Notes: generated by a model not told the origin, from the sequence alone. Positions 51,206 through 60,827 are shown, counted from the stretch's first letter. The stretch is 64,000 nucleotides of DNA from Thermoanaerobaculia bacterium (GCA_022071945.1 JAJVIN010000006.1:62001-126000); one strand, 5' to 3'. Made by a program: numbers and translations.

Positions 51206-53299
51206 CTACCTCCAGACCTCGATCTTCGCGATTCTGTTCTTTTGCCCCAGGACATCGACCTCGTCACCGGGTTTGCGTCCGATCAGGGCCTTGCCGAGCT
51301 CCGACTGGTAGGAGTAGATCCCCTGGTCGGGCTCGGACTCCCAGGGCCCCAGGATGGTGATGACCCGCTCGCCCTCAGAGGACTCGAAAGTCACTTTCGT
51401 CCCGACCCGAACCTCGGCGGGATCGACCGTTGCCGGATCCAGCTTGCGGGCCTGCCGGAGCTGCTGCTGAAGCTGTCCGGCGCGGGCGGAGAGCAGTTGT
51501 TGACGATCCCTCCGGGCCTTGTACTCGAAGTTCTCCGAGAGGTCTCCCTCGGCGGCGGCAAGGGCGATCCCCTTCGTGTTCTCGGGGATCTCGACCGTGA
51601 GGATGTGCTCGAGCTCCTGCCGCTTGGACAGGATCGACTCGACCGTGGCAAAGAAGGTCTCATCCTCGACTGCCTTGCGGAGCTCGGGGAACCTCATCTC
51701 CGCGGCCTTGATGAGGGCGGTCACCCGGGAGGGCTCGAGGTCGTGGTGGCGGGCCAGGACGTCGAGAAAGGCGCGGGCCTCCTCGAGCTTGGCCGACTTG
51801 ACGAGCCAGATGGCAACGAGTCCGGTCCTGTCGAACATCTCCTTCAGGCGCGAGCGAACGCCCGAGAGCTCGTTCCACGAGACGGCATCGACGAGGCGCG
51901 CGAGAACCGAGGGGGTCAGGCGGTTCCGGAAGCTCTCGTCTCCTCCGGCGCGCTGAGCAAACCAGAAGAACGCCCTGGGGCCCAGGCGGGGGTTCTTCAG
52001 GAGGCGGTCGATCGACTGTTCCCTCAGGGCGGGGTCCAGAGCCAAGAGTCTCTTGTCGATCAGGTCGAGAGTCCGGCCCTCTTCCTCCTTGAAGAACCAA
52101 TCAGCCAGGGTGCGGGCCGCCTTGTCGGGATAGCGCTCCTCGTAGATTTCCAGGGCCCGTTCCCGGGTCTGCCGATCCGCGAGCTTTGCGAAGAACGGGA
52201 GAGCGGTCTCGGGGACGAGGTCGGAAAGAGAGAATCCGAGGGCCACCTCGGGGATCTTCTCGATCAAGACGCCGATCTCGAAGGCATCCGGGGGATCGGT
52301 CTCCAAGAGACCGTGGGCTTCGCGGGCAAGAGCGAGCGCCAGCTTCGACGTCAGCTCCGGTGAGCGTTTCGCGTTCTTGCGAAAGAAATCGACCTGCTCG
52401 GAAAGGGGTGACCTCTCGAATTTCTGGAGGAGCTTCGAGTCCGCGTCCTCCACTGTTTCCATCCACTCGACCGTCGCATTCCGGCCAGTCCCATGGACGA
52501 TCACTTGCGGGTGCTTGCGGATCGCCGTCCAGAAGTTCGTCCAGCCGTCATCGTCGAGAACGCCCTGGACCGCTTCCTTCAACTCGGCGACGGTCAACCT
52601 CTTGGCGAAGGACTTCGAGATCCACTCGAAAGCGGCGACCGGGTCGGTCTTGAGCTTTCCGCCCACCACCTCGGGACTGAGGAGCTTGTCTCTGAGGAAG
52701 TGCCCCGCTGGCAGCGGGATGAGGCTCTTGACGGCGACGGTGATGGGCACGGCGACGCCCTTGGCCTTCTCGAAATCCACGCGCACCGACTCGAGGTTGA
52801 AGTTCGTGTCCGTCACGCGTCCCGCGCCCCGTCCGGCCATGGCGACGATCTCGCCAACTTCGAACGGGAGCCACTTCTCGGCCTTCTCGAGCCGCGCCAT
52901 CCCGTCGAGCGGGCTCTTTGCCTCGCGGAACTTGAAGCGACCGAGCAGCGAGTTGATGGACGCCTTGCCGGCATAGGCGCCCGAAAGCGCCTCCTCGAAG
53001 AGCCGGTGGAACCCCTCGGTCGTCGACGGGGTGGCTCCCGCCTTCACGGCCTCCTTCAAGAGCTCCCAGCGGAATCTCGCCACCGTGGGGTCCTTGGACT
53101 TGGACTTCATCGCGGCGTCCGCCTGGCTCGCCAGCGTCTGCAAACGGCTCTTCTGCCCCGCCCTCGCCAGACCCTTCAGGGCCGCAAGCAGGACTTCCGT
53201 GTTCGTGGCAGGGTCTTTCAGGGCCTCCTGCCAGGCCGCCTCGACGAGGTCAAAGTGTTTTTCCGCTATGAGGGACGACAGCTCGGTATTCGTGACCAC
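51206..53299 (-). CDS. GreA-type transcript cleavage factor with ~530-residue N-terminal extension
   Basis: The 697-residue product starts at a GTG. The C-terminal ~160 residues are a complete GreA/GreB factor: the coiled-coil with acidic tip GDLSENFEYKARRDRQQL, then the FKBP-like domain with VRVGTKVTFES, ILGPWESEPDQG and GKALIGRKPGDEV. The first ~530 residues are helical, HEAT/TPR-like, with no known catalytic motif. GreA rescues backtracked RNA polymerase by stimulating transcript cleavage. Long GreA proteins of similar size are known in Chlamydiae. The extension may tether the factor to another complex. It is 7 bp upstream of the S9 gene. Confidence 0.85.
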   Translation of the reverse strand: MVTNTELSSLIAEKHFDLVEAAWQEALKDPATNTEVLLAALKGLARAGQKSRLQTLASQADAAMKSKSKDPTVARFRWELLKEAVKAGATPSTTEGFHRLFEEALSGAYAGKASINSLLGRFKFREAKSPLDGMARLEKAEKWLPFEVGEIVAMAGRGAGRVTDTNFNLESVRVDFEKAKGVAVPITVAVKSLIPLPAGHFLRDKLLSPEVVGGKLKTDPVAAFEWISKSFAKRLTVAELKEAVQGVLDDDGWTNFWTAIRKHPQVIVHGTGRNATVEWMETVEDADSKLLQKFERSPLSEQVDFFRKNAKRSPELTSKLALALAREAHGLLETDPPDAFEIGVLIEKIPEVALGFSLSDLVPETALPFFAKLADRQTRERALEIYEERYPDKAARTLADWFFKEEEGRTLDLIDKRLLALDPALREQSIDRLLKNPRLGPRAFFWFAQRAGGDESFRNRLTPSVLARLVDAVSWNELSGVRSRLKEMFDRTGLVAIWLVKSAKLEEARAFLDVLARHHDLEPSRVTALIKAAEMRFPELRKAVEDETFFATVESILSKRQELEHILTVEIPENTKGIALAAAEGDLSENFEYKARRDRQQLLSARAGQLQQQLRQARKLDPATVDPAEVRVGTKVTFESSEGERVITILGPWESEPDQGIYSYQSELGKALIGRKPGDEVDVLGQKNRIAKIEVWR

Positions 53300-53342
53300 G
53301 ACTGGAGTGTACAGTTAGGGACCCTGTGGGTCAGCAGGGGGG

Positions 53343-54824
53343 TCACTCGAACGCCATGAGCGAGGCCCTCCGGGCCAGACGGGAGAGGTCTCCCGACGTC
53401 CACTTTCCCCGGTCGTTCACGAACGCGGCAAGATCTTCGGGGAGCGCATCGAGACCCAGCCTCGCGCCGCTGATGGCGCCCGTCATCGCGGCCGTCGTGT
53501 CCGTGTCCCCGCCCGCCTCGATGGCGAGCGAGACGGCATCGAGGTAGCTGTCAGGGTGCGTGAGGTAGCAGAAGAGACTCCACAGGACGCTCCCCGTGAC
53601 GAAACCCGGTATCCCCGAGTACTCGGCTGGCTCGTCCATCCCCGTGGCGGCCAGAAGCGGGGCGACCTCACGCGGGGGCGCACCGAGGGAAGACGGGAGC
53701 CTCCGGAGGGCCCCGGCCAGGAGCGGGTCGAGCGACTCACAGGAACGCGCCAGACTCTCGCAGAAGGCCTCGGGCGGGACAGAGGGTGAATCGAGAGCGA
53801 TCGAGACCGCCTCGGCGATGGCAACGGAGCCGGCCGCCGAACGCGGGTCCTGGTGAGTCACACGGCTCTGGATCTCGGCCGCCTCCTTCAGCCGCTTGCC
53901 TTTCCCGCGGTAGGCGAGACCGATCGGAGCCGCCCTCATTGCAGCTCCGTTCCCCGCGCTCGGTGAGGGCGTGGCCGCCTTGCTCCAGGGCACACCTTTC
54001 TGGAGCTGCGAGATCGCCTTGCGCGTGCCGGCACCGATCCCGATGATGCCGTCGCTGCGAAACAGCGTGACGAGCCGCCGGGCAAAGTCCTCCGGGTCGA
54101 TCTGGCCTCTCACGGTCAGGCTCAGCAGAAGCTCGCGAGCGAGCTGGGTGTCGTCCGTGTACTGACCGAACGGGAAGATCTTGGCGGGGAACGACTCCAG
54201 CTGAGAGGTCCGGACGACGTCCTTTACGTAGGCGCGACAGGCCTCGGGCGGCTCCCCCTCCACCGGCATGCCCAGGGCATCGCCGAGCGCCTCGCCCACG
54301 AGACAGCCAGCGAAGTGGAGCATCACCTCGACCCGCGAAAGAAACATCCCGAGAGAGCTCTCGAGAAACGGGATGCACTCCGTCAGACGGTGGGACCCCT
54401 CGACGAGGTGCAGCTCGACGCCGTGCTCGCGGGCGAACCGCACGCTGTTTTCAGGGGGAACGAGCCGGTCGCCCCAGGCGTGCACGATCTCGACATGGAG
54501 GGCCTCGGGGCGAGGACTCTGATCCGGGTATCCGGGGAGGTAGAACGCCGGCGCCAGGAGGAAGAGGCCCCGAGGCTGCAGGTTCTGCGAGGCGACCGTC
54601 GCAACGTACGCCCCCATGCTGGACCCGACGAGAAAGAGTGGCCGCGGCATCCTGCCTGCCACCTCGACGAGCTTTCGGATCCTCTCGTCCGGTTCCCGCA
54701 TCCCCTGAAAGTCGGGGCTCTCGACCTCGTACTCGGCATGCCGGGCCACGTCCGCCAGGGCTCGGATCTTCCGGCCCCACGGCCCGCTCTCCAGTCCGTG
54801 GCAGAAGACAACTGACCCCTTCAC
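53343..54824 (-). CDS. Alpha/beta-hydrolase fused to ADP-ribosylglycohydrolase (DraG) domain
   Basis: The 493-residue product starts at a GTG whose GTGA overlaps the stop of the upstream ATPase. Residues 1-160 form a small serine esterase: VVFCHGLESG, nucleophile Ser69 in GSSMGA, Asp in AWGDRLVPPEN, His in EGSHRL. Residues 165-490 are a DraG-type ADP-ribosylglycohydrolase with FAGCLVGEALGDALG, the magnesium motif YTDDTQLA, GNGAAMRAAPIGL and GGDTDTTAAMTGAI. Both active sites look intact. DraG enzymes remove ADP-ribose from proteins or other targets. A fused esterase could act on the same or a related modification; this is inference. Confidence 0.85.
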   Translation of the reverse strand: MKGSVVFCHGLESGPWGRKIRALADVARHAEYEVESPDFQGMREPDERIRKLVEVAGRMPRPLFLVGSSMGAYVATVASQNLQPRGLFLLAPAFYLPGYPDQSPRPEALHVEIVHAWGDRLVPPENSVRFAREHGVELHLVEGSHRLTECIPFLESSLGMFLSRVEVMLHFAGCLVGEALGDALGMPVEGEPPEACRAYVKDVVRTSQLESFPAKIFPFGQYTDDTQLARELLLSLTVRGQIDPEDFARRLVTLFRSDGIIGIGAGTRKAISQLQKGVPWSKAATPSPSAGNGAAMRAAPIGLAYRGKGKRLKEAAEIQSRVTHQDPRSAAGSVAIAEAVSIALDSPSVPPEAFCESLARSCESLDPLLAGALRRLPSSLGAPPREVAPLLAATGMDEPAEYSGIPGFVTGSVLWSLFCYLTHPDSYLDAVSLAIEAGGDTDTTAAMTGAISGARLGLDALPEDLAAFVNDRGKWTSGDLSRLARRASLMAFE

Positions 54825-56590
54825 GCCGCACCTCCGCTTCCGGGCTCCAGCGCCAAGAGCCCCGCCTCGCCTGCCAGGCGCTCAATCCTGTCCAAGACCA
54901 TCCTGATCTCCGCGGGCACGGCTTCCGGCCGCATGCACTCGATCAGGGAGTTGTAGTTCCGGAGCCGGAACTCGTTCGGACGTCCCAGCTGGGAGAAGAA
55001 CTCGTCGAACACCGGGTCCAGGAAGTCCTCGATCGCCCGCATTTCCTGCCACCAGGAGTGCTCCGGATGCTGGGCGTACCGGCGGGGGACCCGTTCTTCA
55101 ATCGCACGGGCCATCGCCGCGCGATGGCGCTGCTTGAGCTCGGATTCGAACAGGAGCCCCTCGCTCTCGTCGTGAGCCAGGCTTTCGGCGAGATTGCGAA
55201 CTGTCTCCAGGCTCGAGAAGTAGTTCTCGAACTTGCGCCGGGTCAGCGTGAGGATTTCCATGCCGGGCGGCGGGTTCCCGTTCACCGGGATGTCCCTGCC
55301 GGCAATCAACAGCGCCCGGAGCCTCGGCTGGGCCTGTTGCAGCGTCTGGAAGTGGTCCCAGGCACGGTCGGGCCGGTCCCCCACGTAGAAGACGAAGGGT
55401 TGCTCGAGAAGGGGCTCGACCGGGTGGGCTGTCTTGCGGGCGAAAGCCCGGATCGCGGCCAGATCGGATGGCGCGGCCACATAGACGAGCCAGCCTTTCT
55501 GTTCGGCCTGGAAATACTGGTCGAAGCCGACCGTGGTCAGGGCCCGCGCGACCTGTCCCAGCTCTCGGACGTCGATGCGGTGAGGCTTGCCGAGGAAGGC
55601 CACGACGATGTCCCGCCCCGCGGCTTCTTGCAGCAGGACTTCCGAATGCGTGGCGATGATCACCTGGCTCCCCGTCCGGCGAGTCCAGGACGACAGCTCC
55701 TCGTAGATCTGCCTCTGCCGCAGGACCTCCAGGTGGGCGTCCGGCTCGTCCAGGAGGACGATGCTGCCGGGGTTGAGAGCCAGGTAGGCGAACAGCAAGA
55801 GCGTCTGCTGGAATCCGCGTCCCGAGGTCGACAGGTCGAGCCGGGTCCGGGATGCGTTCTGGTAAGTCATCCGGATCTCGCTTCGCTCCTCGATGTACTC
55901 GGGCGGATCTAACACGACCCCGAAGAGCTTTCCGGCGCGCGCCGCCAGCTCCTCCCACTGGCCCCTCCCCTGCTCGCTCTCGTAGACGCGAAGGCAAAGG
56001 TTTCGAAGGACCTCGGCCGTCCGGCCTTGGCCGATGAGGAACTGAAGCTCACCGTGCTGCTTGCGGAACTCCCGGTCGGCGAGACCCGACATCGGCGGAA
56101 GGAAGGTCACCTTCAGGTCCGAGGCCTCCCTGGGAACCCAGAGGCGCGGGTCCGTCCCGGAGGAGAGCTTCACGGGGCGCCCGTAGAACGATTCCTCGTT
56201 GGCATAGTCGAGCTCGAAACCGCACCGCCACGCCCCCGCGGACCCGAGCCCGTCGACGAGGATCTCGATCCTGACGTTCTGGGTTTTCTTCTGGGCGTTT
56301 CCCCTTACCGTGGAACGGACGTGGAGTTCGTTCCACAGCTGCCGGGCATCGGGGACCGGCATGGTGAAGAGGTCCTTGCGGTTGATGACGACCCCGGTCC
56401 TTTCCCGCGCCTTCGACGTTCCCTCTCGCTTCTCACTCCAGTGCTGGACGGCGAGATTCCAGAGGGCAACCGCCTGCAGGACGGTCGTCTTGCCAGAGTT
56501 GTTCGGCCCGACGAGGACGGCGGGATTGCCGAGCTCGACGGTGACGTCATCGAAACGCTTGAAGTTCCGGATCCGCAGACGTGTCAGCAT
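54821..56590 (-). CDS. OLD/RecF-like SMC-type ATPase with degenerate Toprim
   Basis: The 589-residue product starts at the ATG at 56590, within the end of the upstream gene (44-bp overlap). Walker A is VGPNNSGKTTVLQA (Lys34); the ABC signature-like stretch is DLSTSGRGFQQTLLL; Walker B is SIVLLDEPDAHLE, followed by the H-loop IIATHSEVLL. The C-terminal part has the layout of an OLD-type Toprim region (WLVYVAAPSDLAAIRA, then RRKFENYF). The expected EG and DxD acidic residues are replaced (AAP, AGRD), so nuclease activity is doubtful. It is directly coupled to the esterase/DraG fusion, suggesting a two-gene functional unit. Confidence 0.85.
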   Translation of the reverse strand: MLTRLRIRNFKRFDDVTVELGNPAVLVGPNNSGKTTVLQAVALWNLAVQHWSEKREGTSKARERTGVVINRKDLFTMPVPDARQLWNELHVRSTVRGNAQKKTQNVRIEILVDGLGSAGAWRCGFELDYANEESFYGRPVKLSSGTDPRLWVPREASDLKVTFLPPMSGLADREFRKQHGELQFLIGQGRTAEVLRNLCLRVYESEQGRGQWEELAARAGKLFGVVLDPPEYIEERSEIRMTYQNASRTRLDLSTSGRGFQQTLLLFAYLALNPGSIVLLDEPDAHLEVLRQRQIYEELSSWTRRTGSQVIIATHSEVLLQEAAGRDIVVAFLGKPHRIDVRELGQVARALTTVGFDQYFQAEQKGWLVYVAAPSDLAAIRAFARKTAHPVEPLLEQPFVFYVGDRPDRAWDHFQTLQQAQPRLRALLIAGRDIPVNGNPPPGMEILTLTRRKFENYFSSLETVRNLAESLAHDESEGLLFESELKQRHRAAMARAIEERVPRRYAQHPEHSWWQEMRAIEDFLDPVFDEFFSQLGRPNEFRLRNYNSLIECMRPEAVPAEIRMVLDRIERLAGEAGLLALEPGSGGAA

Positions 56591-58547
56591 GGATTCCGGG
56601 AAAGAGTAACGCGAGCGGGGCCGCGCCGGAGGAGTTCCTTGCGATCGCGAGGAACTCCTTTTTCATTTCGCGAATCTCTTTCTCGCGCCGGAACCGGTCG
56701 AGCCGGATGCGGGCCAGGGCCGAGAGAGCCGTCGAAGCGGCCCGCCTCTTCAGCAGGGGGTCGTCCGACGTCCGGGCGACCTCGCGGCACACGAGGGCGG
56801 CCCTCCAATACTCCTCCTGGGCATCCAGGAACTCGCGATCCCTCGCGGCTGTCGCGCTCTCAGCCGCCGGAACCGGCTCTCCGTCCTCGTTCTCGGGCCC
56901 CTCGAGCACATAACGCTGCATTCCGCCCCAGAGGCGGTCATTGAAGAAAACCTGCGTCGAGTGCTTGGAGAGGAACTCGGCATAGGCCAGCTTCGCCTCG
57001 AGCCCTCCTCCGGCGGAGGAAGCCGAAGCATAGATCGCGGAGAGAGCCTCCATCCTCCGCAATCGCCGGGGACTCCCCGCCTTCTCGTAGAGCCGGGAGG
57101 CGTCGGCGTAGCGCTCGAGCCGAGCGTACCGGACGGCCAGCGAGTAGGCGACGAGGGCGCGGCCGCTGTACTTCAGCTCTCGCCAGTCGTCCCTCCCCGG
57201 ACCGAAGTGCCAGAACTCGAGCTTCTGCGACGCCCAGTTCCCGGCGAGGTAGGTTTCCAGCGCTTCCACCGGGAGCTCGACGTCGAGCGCGTAGGCGAGG
57301 TCCTTGGAATCCCTCCAGCAAAACAGAGAGAAGTCCCAGGAGTTGGTGGTCTCTGATTCCCACGACTGCCGCTCGAGAACCCAGTGGTGCAGGAGCGCGT
57401 CCAGTTTCTCGGGGTTGTTCCCGAGGAAGCCCGCGCTGACGGCCAGCCCCTGCCACCCCATCATGCGAAAGCGGGTGTCTGCCGTCTTCGTCCGGACCAG
57501 CGAACGAAAGGCCCTCGCGGCCTCCTGGTGATTCCCCTCGAGGTGGTGGGCGGCCCCCAGGAACCAGAGGAAGTCGGGACTCTCTGCGACCCGCGAGCCG
57601 CGAGCCACCCGGCGGGCATACCGGAGAACCCCCTTCTGGTCCCCGGCGAAGAGGGCGGCCCGCATCAGGGCGAGAGCGACTCGGTCCGAGGACTCGCCCT
57701 TCCCGAAGAGCTCGGGGTGGCGCTTGACGGCCTGTTCGACCTTCCTGGCGATCTCCTTCCGCTCGGAAACCGACTCTTCGAAATCCTCCCGCGGATTCGT
57801 CACGAGGGTAAGGGCGAAGAGGGCGTGCTCGGGGGTGTCGAAGAACTCCTCGAGGCGCGTGGAGAGCTGGCGGTATGTCCCGTCGTGGGGGTAGAGCATC
57901 CGCAGCGAGAGAAGAAGCGAGTCCCTCGTGTGGATGGACTCCGGCCTCAGGAGTTCGTCGAGATAGATTTTGGCCGCTCTCACGTGGTCTCCCGAGAGAT
58001 AGAGAACGCGCCCGAGCCATCCCCGGGCCTCGCTCGCCAGTGCCGGGCTCGTTTCAAGGGAGAGAACCGATTCGAGCCCCTGCCGCGACCGCGACAGGAG
58101 CTGGGTGTCGTTCCCCTGGCACTCCGCCTCCCTCAGGTCGATCTTCGCCTCGAGAAGCGTGAGCTCGGCAGCATCGAGAGCCGCCGGCTTTCCCTGGCGG
58201 GCCTGAGCAATCGCCCGCCGGGCTCTTGCGAAGGGTCCGGCGCCGCCACCGGGCGCCTCCGGATCCGGGCAGCCGTCCGCGAGGGGACGGTAGGCCGCCC
58301 GGGCTCCCTCGAGCGCGGAGTCACGGCTCTTGGGCCCGAAGCCCGCGAAGGGCTGCCCGATCGGAGCCGGGCGATCCCCCCGATCGAACAGGTCCCCCGC
58401 CCCTCGCGTGAGGGGCTGCCAGAAGTTCCTCTCGAGGTATGTCCGGATGACGGGGAGCGGACCGCAGCCGAAGGTCTCGCTCGAGAAAAAGACGAAGGCC
58501 CCCGAGGCGGCCAGCGCCAGGAGCAGGAAGGCACCTATTCGTTTCAT
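56547..58547 (-). CDS. Large exported protein of unknown function, CGP family (second copy)
   Basis: The 666-residue product has a signal peptide (FLLLALAASGAFVFF) and a mature N-terminus FGCGPLPVIRTYLER. TPR-like helices fill the rest (LGRVLYLSGDHVRAAKIYLDE, LWFLGAAHHLEGNHQEAAR-type repeats). Its ATG overlaps the stop of the DUF3142 lipoprotein gene (ATGA), so the two are coupled. It resembles the product of 42664-44871 in start motif and repeat content. No enzymatic motif is visible. Confidence 0.7.
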   Translation of the reverse strand: MKRIGAFLLLALAASGAFVFFSSETFGCGPLPVIRTYLERNFWQPLTRGAGDLFDRGDRPAPIGQPFAGFGPKSRDSALEGARAAYRPLADGCPDPEAPGGGAGPFARARRAIAQARQGKPAALDAAELTLLEAKIDLREAECQGNDTQLLSRSRQGLESVLSLETSPALASEARGWLGRVLYLSGDHVRAAKIYLDELLRPESIHTRDSLLLSLRMLYPHDGTYRQLSTRLEEFFDTPEHALFALTLVTNPREDFEESVSERKEIARKVEQAVKRHPELFGKGESSDRVALALMRAALFAGDQKGVLRYARRVARGSRVAESPDFLWFLGAAHHLEGNHQEAARAFRSLVRTKTADTRFRMMGWQGLAVSAGFLGNNPEKLDALLHHWVLERQSWESETTNSWDFSLFCWRDSKDLAYALDVELPVEALETYLAGNWASQKLEFWHFGPGRDDWRELKYSGRALVAYSLAVRYARLERYADASRLYEKAGSPRRLRRMEALSAIYASASSAGGGLEAKLAYAEFLSKHSTQVFFNDRLWGGMQRYVLEGPENEDGEPVPAAESATAARDREFLDAQEEYWRAALVCREVARTSDDPLLKRRAASTALSALARIRLDRFRREKEIREMKKEFLAIARNSSGAAPLALLFPGIHADTSADPELQAFR

Positions 58548-59878
58548 TTTTCCTCGACGGTGAGAGAGAACGTCGCCGGCTCCTTCGAGAAGGCCCGGGC
58601 GATGGGTATCACGGATTCACGGGCATCTCCCGGAACCTCGACCCGGACCCTCAGCCGGGACTCGAAGACGACCTTCAGCCGGTTCGTCGGGGACAGGTAG
58701 TCGATGGGGGCCGACGAGGAAACGATGAGGGAGACAGGCGTCAACCGGAGGCGGTCTCCGGCTCTCACGGACAGGTCGTAACAGCGGCGTCCCGGACAGT
58801 CTCCCTCCCGGACGACGAGCTCGTCGGTCCTGGCCGGGGTCCGCTCGCTGGCCGCCGCCAGCACCTCTCCCGGGGTCAGGGTGAGAGCCTCACGGCGGGA
58901 GGGCCAGCGGAAGAAGAGGACGCCCTGACAGTTCGGTCCGAATTCGCGGGCACTCCTGACGGCCTTTCGGATCGACTCTCTCGTCGGCAGGATGACATCC
59001 ACCTCATCTCCTGGCTGAAGCTCGAGCCGAGGGGATGGACGCTGAACGATGAAGTGGAGGATCCGCTCTCCAGCCGGGGACGTGAAGACTCCCGTCTGCC
59101 GCACGGGCGCCGCGAAGAGGTCGAGGGGACTCATCTCCCGGTACGCTCGCCGCTGAGGGGGGCTGCCCCTCACCCGCTCGATGCGGCCGAACGAGGCGGC
59201 TCCGATCCAGTAGGGCTTGCCCGCATCCTCGAACCGAGAGGAGAACCGGTCCGAGACCGCCTCGGCGATCCGGGGCAAGTCACCGGGCGGACGGACGTCA
59301 TAGAACTGCGGGACGAACTCATCGACCTTCTCGAGGACAGTCCGGACCTTGGTGCCTGGACGGAACCAGTCGACGAGGGCCGTGATCGAGAGCCTCGTCC
59401 CCGGGGGGAGGGCCTTTCGAAGGGCCTCCAGGAAGACGGCGTAGTCGCCGAGAGAGGTGGTGGGAACGTCGAGATCGATCTGCAGCCCCCGCAGCGGGGC
59501 GCCACTCTTCCTGAGCGAGACCGCCCAGCTCTTGTAGGCTTCCACGATCGGGCGCAAGACGGCCGGCTTGGGGACTTCCGGCTTCTGAATCCTGAGAACC
59601 GAGACGTAGCGCCGGGCCGGCGGAAGCTCAGGGGGCCACAGATCCGAAAGGCGCCCCTTCGCATCCAGTTCTCCTCCCTGTACATAGAGGGCGTCCAGTG
59701 CTGGTCCCTGGTAGGCAAACGCCTCAGGCGTCCGCCAGTACCAAAAACCGAGGCGGAACTCCCGGGGCTCAGGAGGCGAGGGTCTGGGGCCACAGGAGGC
59801 AAGAAAGGCGGCAAGAACCGCCGCCACGAGGAGTCTCCCACCGTTGCGATCCGGCCCTGGACGCGGTCGGACGGGCAT
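58544..59878 (-). CDS. DUF3142-family lipoprotein
   Basis: The 444-residue product has a lipobox AFLASCGP (Cys about 29). The body looks like the TIM-barrel of DUF3142 proteins: FGFWYWRTP-like start (LGFWYWRTPEAF), LRGLQIDLDVPTTSL, LSITALVDWF, VDEFVPQFYDV, GVLFFRWPS. These resemble glycoside-hydrolase folds but their substrate is unknown. It is the first gene of the unit that continues into the CGP-type protein and the ATPase/esterase pair. Confidence 0.8.
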   Translation of the reverse strand: MPVRPRPGPDRNGGRLLVAAVLAAFLASCGPRPSPPEPREFRLGFWYWRTPEAFAYQGPALDALYVQGGELDAKGRLSDLWPPELPPARRYVSVLRIQKPEVPKPAVLRPIVEAYKSWAVSLRKSGAPLRGLQIDLDVPTTSLGDYAVFLEALRKALPPGTRLSITALVDWFRPGTKVRTVLEKVDEFVPQFYDVRPPGDLPRIAEAVSDRFSSRFEDAGKPYWIGAASFGRIERVRGSPPQRRAYREMSPLDLFAAPVRQTGVFTSPAGERILHFIVQRPSPRLELQPGDEVDVILPTRESIRKAVRSAREFGPNCQGVLFFRWPSRREALTLTPGEVLAAASERTPARTDELVVREGDCPGRRCYDLSVRAGDRLRLTPVSLIVSSSAPIDYLSPTNRLKVVFESRLRVRVEVPGDARESVIPIARAFSKEPATFSLTVEEK

Positions 59879-59929
59879 CGATCAATGCTAGCTCCGAACT
59901 TCCCGGGGCGCCCTGCGTACCCTTGATCG

Positions 59930-60127
59930 ATGGTGAAGTTCTTGCTGTGGCTGATCCTGCTCGTCGTGTGCTGGCCTCTCGCCCTCCTGGCGATCGTCCT
60001 GTACCCCGTCGTCTGGCTCTTCCTCCTGCCCTTCCGGCTCGTGGGGATTGCCGTATCGGGGGTGCTCGAGCTCGTCAGGGCGGTCGTCTTCTTGCCGTCG
60101 AGGCTTCTGGGCGGCCGCCCCGCGTAG
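59930..60127 (+). CDS. Small membrane protein
   Basis: The 65-residue product has two hydrophobic helices (about 4-33 and 38-55) and a short basic end. It is divergent from the DUF3142 gene with a 51-bp gap. It ends one base before the convergent SDR gene's stop. I do not recognise a family. Confidence 0.55.
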   Translation: MVKFLLWLILLVVCWPLALLAIVLYPVVWLFLLPFRLVGIAVSGVLELVRAVVFLPSRLLGGRPA

Positions 60128-60128
60128 G

Positions 60129-60827
60129 TCACCAGGGGATCGAGCGGCGATCTCGAAAGAACCGGCCCGTGGGAATCACGGGCTCGGTGGCGAGCCACAC
60201 GATCGAGTCCGCCCCCACCTCCACGGTCAGGGGGGCGCCCGGCCCACCCATTTCCGTCTGGACCCAGCCCGGACAGACCGAGTTCACCGAGACTCCCGAT
60301 GGCTCGAGCTCGGAGGCCAGGATCCGGGTCACGGCATTCAGCGCGACCTTGGAAACCCGGTAGGCGGCGTACCCGCCCGACATCTCGCTCATGGCTCCGA
60401 GCCCGCTCGAGACGTTGATGACACGGGCTCCCGGGGTGCGCTTCAGAAGGGGCAGGAGCAGCTGAACGAGGTGCCAGGCACCGAGCACGTTGATCTCGAA
60501 TGTCTCCCTCACGAGGGCCGGCGGGACACCGGTTCCGCCGTAGTGCTCGTCCAGAAAGACTCCGGCGTTGTTCACGAGGACGTCGAGGGAGGTCGTCCTC
60601 TCTGAGAGCCAGGAGGCGAATGCGACCCGGCTCGCTTCGCTCGAGACGTCGAGCACACCCGTCTCGACCGGCGCTTTCAGCTTTCCGAGATCCGCGGCTG
60701 CCTTTTCCAAGCGGGAGGCATCCCGGCCGGTGAGAAAGACGCGGTACCCCTTCAGGGAAAGGGACCGGCAGACCTCGAGTCCGATCCCACGGTTTCCGCC
60801 GGTCACGACGGCGATTTTCTCCCCCAT
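60129..60827 (-). CDS. Short-chain dehydrogenase/reductase
   Basis: The 232-residue product starts at the ATG at 60827 with GGAGGG upstream. The classical SDR signature is complete: nucleotide-binding TGGNRGIG, VLVNNAG, catalytic Ser in VINVSSGLG, and Tyr-x-x-x-Lys in AYRVSK. The N-terminal RDASR after TGR suggests NADPH preference, as in carbonyl-reductase-like SDRs. The substrate is unknown and the gene appears to stand alone. Confidence 0.92.
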   Translation of the reverse strand: MGEKIAVVTGGNRGIGLEVCRSLSLKGYRVFLTGRDASRLEKAAADLGKLKAPVETGVLDVSSEASRVAFASWLSERTTSLDVLVNNAGVFLDEHYGGTGVPPALVRETFEINVLGAWHLVQLLLPLLKRTPGARVINVSSGLGAMSEMSGGYAAYRVSKVALNAVTRILASELEPSGVSVNSVCPGWVQTEMGGPGAPLTVEVGADSIVWLATEPVIPTGRFFRDRRSIPW

